NCBI GenBank assembly: GCA_033439255.1
Contig: CM065878.1
Location: 1,736,001-1,800,000, forward strand
Source: Hericium rajendrae
Lineage: Eukaryota; Basidiomycota; Agaricomycetes; Russulales; Hericiaceae
Direction: 5' to 3'
Length of the DNA stretch: 64,000 nucleotides
A program made the translations under genes and the position numbers. This document shows, piece after piece, positions 58,130 through 64,000 of the stretch. Position 1 is the stretch's first letter, and each line of letters opens with the position of its first letter. The notes under the pieces are model-generated. The model ran no database searches. It worked only from the letters and a program-made list of their open reading frames with translations, and was not told the origin of the DNA.

Positions 58130-58695
58130 TACTTAATGCGAAGACAGACATTGTTATGAGTATCATCGGTGTGAACCGTGATTCTGCGATATGGGACCCG
58201 GATGCAGATGACTGGAAGCCCAAACGATGGCTTTCACCGCTGCCTGATGGTGACAGACTACAGCATCGCTGAGGCTCGAATCCCTGGTGTTTGTGCTAAT
58301 ATGTGAGCTGATATCTGCATAGTCGAGTCCTATGAAATTGACATCGGACTTGCATTTCAATTTGGCGTCCTTGGGAGGAGGAATGTCTTGCATGTAGGCT
58401 GTCTGCTCGTATCTACGTGGCTACTAACGCTGACACGGTTGCACACGAAATCAGTGGCTTCAAGTTTTCACAGCTGGAAATGAGTAAGTGCCTAGGCTGT
58501 CTTTCGTCATTTTCCAGCATTGAGACAATCTGTCGCGGCAGAGATGGTTTTGGCGACAACGCTTCCTGCATTGAGGTTTGCTATGTCCGACAAACGTATC
58601 CTATGGCGACTCGGAACACTGTCTACACCAACGGTCAAGGACAGTCGTAGCGAAACTACGATGCCCTCAGTGGTGATATCATCGGTGAATGAGTA
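58130..58695 (+). pseudogene. 5'-truncated cytochrome P450 relic
   Basis: This matches only the C-terminal part of the P450 gene that starts 800 bp downstream, in the same orientation. Parallel segments are SIIGVNRDSAIWDPDADDWK, PKRWLSPLP, IPGVCANM, LGGGMSCM, GFKFSQLEM and RILWRLGTLSTPTV, with the same intron positions. The heme loop has Met where the functional copy has Arg. One frame slip lies after PKRWLSPLPD and one acceptor AG is lost. The N-terminal two thirds are absent. It is the remnant of a tandem duplication of a host gene. Confidence 0.8.
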
Positions 58696-59420
58696 ATGCC
58701 GAGGCAGTCACCAGTGATAAGTCCTCTGCACCTTCATATTCATTAGCGAATATTGCATGCGGCCATTCTATGTGAGCAGCTCTGACTATAAAGACATGAA
58801 GATTATGACAACGGATGGACCTTGTCAAGCAGCATACGATGGTATAGTATCGCGGCCACCTGAGCGCTTGAGCCACGGAGACATATCATGTATGACCGCA
58901 TTTTGTCACTTTTGACGGACTTTACTTACATGCTCTATAGGATCGTCTTCATTGGAATCCGCACTGTCAGCCAGACGACGTCGAGATGACCTGAGCCTAC
59001 TTCAGTCACCGCATTCTCAGCGGGCTTGGAGCACGACACTACAATCCTGAGGCACGATGGTTGAGTCATCATCTACTCTGCCTTAGGGAGACTACACGAC
59101 ACCAGATGCAGCCTGCATGTCCGGCTACAGTGTTTCCCGGTCCTTCTCTCAGGCCCTTCTCCCGAAATTCTGGACCATTTCAGGATGTTGCTTTCCCATA
59201 TTAATAGGCCACATGCTTCGAAGATCTTCACTCGATGTCTGGTGATGTCGATATGCGGGTCAAGGCCTGAGTAAATTAGAAGAGCAGCCCTCTGATGAAG
59301 AAGGGCGGAGCACGAGGATGCTTCGCGAACACCTTGTGTAAGACTGCTCTACATCATCGTCGCATAAGCTTGCTTTGCCTTTCTGATGTTCGGGAGTTGA
59401 CTCCGTTCTGTGAAAAGGAC
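58696..59420. other. Gap between P450 relic and P450 gene
   Basis: No coding region is recognised. Confidence 0.45.
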
Positions 59421-59429
59421 TTTAAATAC
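59421..59429 (+). promoter_or_regulatory. TATA-like box of the P450 gene
   Basis: TTTAAATAC about 70 bp upstream of the ATG. The position is suitable; the sequence is a variant of the consensus. Confidence 0.4.
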
Positions 59430-59493
59430 GCATAATCGCAGGCCCTCCGTCGACTGCAACTTTCTTTCCACTCATTGAACCTGTGGTCAAGCC

Positions 59494-61840
59494 ATGATCC
59501 TCTCTCTCGTGCAAGTAGCGGTCGTCGTCGGCAGCCTTTCCTTGTTGTGGAAGCTAGTCGGCCAGCGAATCAAGCAGAGATCCCTGCGAAATCTACCAGG
59601 ACCTCCGAGGAAGTCCCTTTGGTCTGGTAAGCAAGACCGTCTGTCGGGAATGTCCTGCCGTTCATCATTGACTGTTTGAGCAGGCAATTTGACGCAGATC
59701 TTTGATCCACGAGGTTGGAGGTTTCATGACGATATTATCGCAAAGTACGGCGGAGCAGTCAGAATTCACGGATTTGCAGGGGTGCGTAGCTTGATCCCTT
59801 CCCGACGCCGGCTAATGTGCATTTGTACTAGGATACGCAGCTATACGTTGGAGACCCTCAAGCACTTAACGACATCATCGTGAAGAACCAGTACATCTGG
59901 GAAGAGACGTCAGCGTTCATTGAGTACGTGCAATAGTGACTGCCCTGGGTGCGAAGTAACTGATATCAGTGAAGAGGTAATCGACTCATATTCGGCATGG
60001 GGCTTCTGTCAACACTTGGTGCGCAACATCTCGATTTCGTGATGATGATCTTAATCGCTCGTGCAGGAGATCATCATCGTCAGCAGCGAAAACTCCTCAA
60101 CCCGGTATTTTCTATCAATCACATGCGTTACATGATCCCCATCTTCCAGCGTATCACTGGTCAGGTGGGTAATTCACGGTTTCTTTCGAAGTCAGACTGC
60201 GGGACACTTGCCACAGCTTCGCGACCACCTGCTCTCCCAAGTCAAGACGGGTCCTCGGGAGATTGATATTCTACATTGGATGACGGGGACTGCCTTAGAA
60301 CTCGTGGGGCAAGGCGGCTTAGGTTACTCGTTCGATGCTCTCAACCCAAATTCCAAGAACGAATATGGGGCCGCAGCGAAACTGCTAGCGTCAGTCCATC
60401 CCAAGCCCAGTTTCTGCGCGTTGACTTCACTGAAGAATCTCCCTGCACCAGCCCTGTTCTCTTCGGCCTTAGTCTTCCTCGTCAATTCTTGCCGTGGTTC
60501 CGTATGTTGGGCCCGCATAGTTTGCAGAAGTTTGTCGCCAAGTGCATTCCATCCCGACGGTTCCAAAAGCTGCTTAGTATTGTGGAAGTAATTGATAAGA
60601 CGTCGAAGAAGATATTCACGGAAAAGATAACAGCGTTGGCGAAGGGTGACGAAACCGTCGCGCACCAGGTTGGCGAGGGTAGGGACATCATGAGCGTCCT
60701 ATGTAGGTTCCTTGGTCATCTCACTTGGACAAAGCCTGACCGATTTCCCATTATCAGTAAAAGCTAATTTGAAGGCGTCGGCGGAAGATAAGCTTCAAGA
60801 TGAGGAACTCCTGGGACAGATGAAGTGAGTCATGATCATCAAGGATTTCGTCACATGGGCACGCGCTGCTGATACTCAACTATTCTAGTACCATCCTCTT
60901 TGCTGCTATGGACACGACGTCCAATGCATTGTGCCGCATTTTCCAGCTACTCTCTCAGCATCAGGACGTGCAAGATAAACTCCGTGCCGAGATCGTGCAG
61001 GCCCGTGAGGCCAAAGGTGAGCTGGATTACGACGATCTGCACACGCTCCCGTATTTGGATGCCGTCTGTCGTGAGACGTTGAGACTGTAAGTCTCCTTCA
61101 CTGATTGCGAGAGATGAACTGAATTCTTGTCATTTTGTAGTTGGGCTCCATTGGCTTTCATCTCGAGGACGTACGCCGACATGATACCACGCTTACAATA
61201 ATAACACATCTGACGGTTCTATCTAGAGCCCGCGAGGATACGATTCTGCCTCTCGGGACTCCCGTTCAAGGCGAGGATGGCTCCATGATTACGGAAGTCT
61301 TCGTCCCCAAGAACACAGACGCCATCATCAGCATCATGGGCACCAACCGCAATCCTGGTCTTTGGGGTCCCGATGCCAGAGAGTGGAAACCCGAGCGATG
61401 GCTCTCCCCACTTCCAGAGAGCGTCACGGGCTCGAAGGTTCCTGGGGTTTATGCAAACTTGTAAGAGCTCAGTTGCCCTCTCGTGTCCGAGTTCAAGTCT
61501 GAAGCGTTGACAGAATGACGTTCCTGGGAGGTGGCCGGTCTTGCATGTGAGTAATTCAGCGACTTTATAGCCGGCATCTCAGCCTTTGACCCCTATTTTC
61601 GCAGAGGATTCAAGTTCTCGCAGATGGAGATGAGTACGTACCGTCAATCTGAAAGATCTTCGCCGGTACTCACACCGATCTCAAGGGGTCGTGTTGTCGA
61701 CTCTCCTGCCAGTTTTTCGTTTCTCCCCAGCCAAAGAGGATATAATTTGGAGGCTCGGAGGCATCGGCAATCCGACTGTGGAGGCATCGGGCCTCGATAC
61801 ACCAACAATGCCAATGGAGCTGTCCATCGTGAGCCAGTGA
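59494..61840 (+). CDS. Cytochrome P450 monooxygenase
   Basis: This is a membrane-bound P450 of about 530 residues in at least 13 exons. All junctions can be resolved without frame breaks. The N-terminus is a signal anchor (MILSLVQVAVVVGSLSLLW) followed by the PGPP hinge. The I-helix has LFAAMDTTSNALCR, the K-helix has ETLR, the PERF-type motif is EWKPERWLSPLP, and the heme loop is FLGGGRSCIGFKFSQMEM with the axial Cys. Segments NRLIFGMGLLSTLG and RKLLNPVFSINHMR are typical of the large basidiomycete P450 clans. The substrate cannot be told. A truncated tandem copy lies upstream. One intron in the middle (about 60391-60453) is easily missed. Confidence 0.92.
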
Positions 61841-62902
61841 AGGTGGGTCGCGGCGACGTCCACTTTTGCATCGACTTTCCTCATTTCCGACTCGTCCGTT
61901 CCATCATGAAAGCTTGCTATCGTCGTGTTTCTTCGGATCTGTTTATATCGAGTAAATCATGTAAATACATATCGTGAGTCCTGTATACTACCGACTGCCT
62001 ATGCGACCATGTCCGTAACCCTCTACACACAACCGATGTCGACCGATCTAAGCTCCCAGCAGTAACCTCCGATCATGACCTGGAAGGGCAAATCAATCAG
62101 TACCAGTCGAAGACGGCAAAGTATTGAAGAATGAAGAATCAGGACTCTCTAATAGCGTAAAACGAGAGTCGGCAAAGCATGTCTCCATAGAACAACGATG
62201 TTGCACTCGGCCTGGTGCACAGCATATACTCATCACAGAAAACGAATGAAGAGATCAACATACCTATAGAGATCATCTCGCATCGGAGAGCCTGAGACGT
62301 CGCTCTATGCTGGTCGACAACGAACACATGATGGAAGAAAAATGGACGGAGAAGCGCCCGTAGTTGCCCGCCTATTTATGGAAACCACCGTGGGACTTGT
62401 CCTCCTTGTGAACGTTGCGCACGTCCCAATCGAACAAACCAGCGATCAAGAGCGATCATGGCAAGACTGAAACTCCTCGGTACATTTATTGGTACAACAT
62501 CAATACTACATTAATTAGCGACGCCGTGCGCTCAGCGCGAAGGATGCAAACAGCGAGGTATAGTACGCCTGGTACAGAGCACGAGAATTGTGCTTGCTGA
62601 GAGCGCTATATACAGACTCATTCTTTACCTATAGATTCCATCAAATAGATGCAAATATCAGACCCCAATGCTCCTCTATCCATAAACATAAGAGACACCG
62701 TCATGTAATAGATATGTGTCCACCGAGGATGCGAAGGTAAGTCATCTGAGGCGACCTAGTAAGGAGCGTGAACAAGATATGTTCCGCCCTACAATGGAAG
62801 GAGCCAATGAGCCAAGTGTTTGTGTATTTCGAGCGGCCTGTACTCACCTCGGGAGATACTGCACCAGTTTACTGCTTCCACCATGCAGCCGACCTAGTGT
62901 CT
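61841..62902. other. Gap between P450 and right-edge gene
   Basis: About 1 kb with only short open frames and no domain. Nothing else was seen. Confidence 0.5.
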
Positions 62903-63899
62903 TCATCCCCAAAGAACGACCTTCTTGAACACTACGCCACCATTGCCATCGCGGTTCGCAACAAACAGCGCCCCAAGCCGCTTGGCTGTTCCCAGACAGC
63001 AAACGTCAGCTCTCAACTCGGAGTTACAGAAGAATATACGCACCCTCTTCGAACCCGTCCTCCCCACACGGCGTTGTCCTCAGCTCCGCCTTGTTAAACG
63101 CCGCAAGCACCTGCCCATACGTCCCTCTGAACAAATCGCCCGTCTTTCCATCTTCAGCGGGCCGACTCCCATGCGCAGAAGCTGCCGGCGCCTGCTGATC
63201 GGGCGCGTGCATCCCGGCCTCCACCACCGCGTCCGCGATCTTCTTGCGCAGGCGGTAAAGAGACGGCTTCTTCGCGTCCCGATCGTCGGGCGGCAGAGCG
63301 AGCTGGATGAACAGGCCGCCTGAGGGCTTCTCCGGGGAGCGCGGACGTGGTTCTGGCGCAGATGTGCAGATAGGCTCTGGGAGCGGCGTAATCACGATAA
63401 AATCGGACTCGGGGTCGTGCTCCAGTACTGGTTCTGGTGCCGGGTGTGCGACAAGCGTGGCCTGCGAATCAACTGCGCGCACTGGGGATGGCGGCGGGAT
63501 CGATGTGGTGGAGTGTGCGAAGGAGGTCTCGGTGGTGATGTATACCGCTCGTCGGCGCGTCCTGAGCGGAGAAATCGTCGCTCGGCGGGTGAGCAGGCGC
63601 ATGTGTGCGAGGTCCTCGGGCCCATCTTGTTCATCGGCGGCAGGCGCGGTGGGGTTCGGGCGGAAGAAGCGAAGGGAATTACTACGTGTTGGCAGCGGGA
63701 TTGAGGGCAATGGTTTGTGACTGCGGCTCGGTGGTTCGGATGCTGTCGTATTCGAACGTTTCAGGCCCTGAAATGCCGAAGAAGGCCCAACGTCGGGGCC
63801 GGAGGAAGAGACGACCTTTGGGTCTTGCCCAAAGGAGACGTTGGCGAACTCGACGATGTATGGGATGCCGAAAGGCGAGAAGTGTACTTCTTTCGCCAT
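62903..63899 (-). CDS. Uncharacterised protein, possibly partial at its 5' side
   Basis: A long exon from ATG 63899 (MAKEVHFSPFGIPYIVEF) runs to about 63044. It joins across a GTGCGT...GTAG intron to a short last exon (62931-62903, VFKKVVLWG). The product is about 294 residues. The middle is disordered and rich in Ser, Pro and Arg (SRSHKPLPSIPLPTRSNSLR). The C-terminal part has LYRLRKKIADAVVEAGMHA and TYGQVLAAFNKAELRTTPCG, which look folded. No family is recognised. The ATG is directly preceded by CTACAG, so it may be an internal exon of a longer gene reaching past the window edge. Confidence 0.6.
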
Positions 63900-64000
63900 C
63901 TGTAGGCTGTAGATAGTCTAGGATTGAAACAGCTGATGGACAGCGAGTCGCGATGGATATTACGGGAAGAATTGGCTTGAGATGTGGTTGTCTGAGTCAA

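Noticed and set aside
1-64000. CRISPR arrays, rRNA genes, retroelements or virus-like elements
   Set aside because: No regular spacer-repeat arrays, rRNA motifs, reverse transcriptase, integrase, capsid or long terminal repeats were seen.

Overview
The window looks like nuclear DNA from a mushroom-forming basidiomycete (Agaricomycetes; a polypore-type fungus is my best guess, by inference). The reasons are very short GT-AG introns (about 45-65 nt) that are dense in most genes, a local array of F-box genes, a Plavaka-type DNA transposon, a CYP with its relic, a secreted aspartic protease, and single-copy genes with clear fungal homologues.

Layout. From 1 to about 14.1 kb there are five F-box genes. 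Two of them have a broken reading frame. From 14.1 to 25 kb is an accessory, repeat-rich zone. It holds a duplicated segment (copies near 14.4 and 16.0 kb), one copy of which carries a 168-bp Harbinger/Tourist-like MITE. It also holds a small orphan gene, two possibly related uncharacterised genes (17.1 and 23.6 kb), and between these a Plavaka transposase gene that reads intact over 8 exons (923 codons), with a divergent partner gene.

From 25.5 to 51 kb is a compact housekeeping block. In order it holds RIB5 (riboflavin synthase), a putative N-myristoylated protein, a coiled-coil protein, MYO1 (class I myosin), SHE4 (UNC-45-type myosin chaperone), TRM6 (tRNA m1A58 methyltransferase subunit), MDM1 (PXA-RGS-PX-Nexin_C tether), OAC1 (mitochondrial oxaloacetate carrier), an intron-bearing tRNA-Trp, MSC7 (aldehyde dehydrogenase) and a RING-H2 ubiquitin ligase. 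MYO1 and SHE4 are adjacent in the same orientation, so a motor lies next to its folding chaperone. From 51 to 64 kb lie a secreted aspartic protease, a D-amino-acid oxidase, a 5'-truncated P450 relic, an intact P450 and a partial uncharacterised gene running off the right edge.

A cross-cutting observation is that several conserved genes between 30 and 46 kb (MYO1, SHE4, MDM1, OAC1, MSC7) need a one-base correction, mostly one missing base and usually in or near a homopolymer, to read through. TRM6, RIB5, the transposase, the protease, the oxidase and the P450 read cleanly. I favour consensus sequencing error over pseudogenisation for most of these, but cannot prove it. Exon boundaries below were read by eye and may be off by a codon in places. 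No rRNA, CRISPR array, retroelement or virus-like element was recognised.
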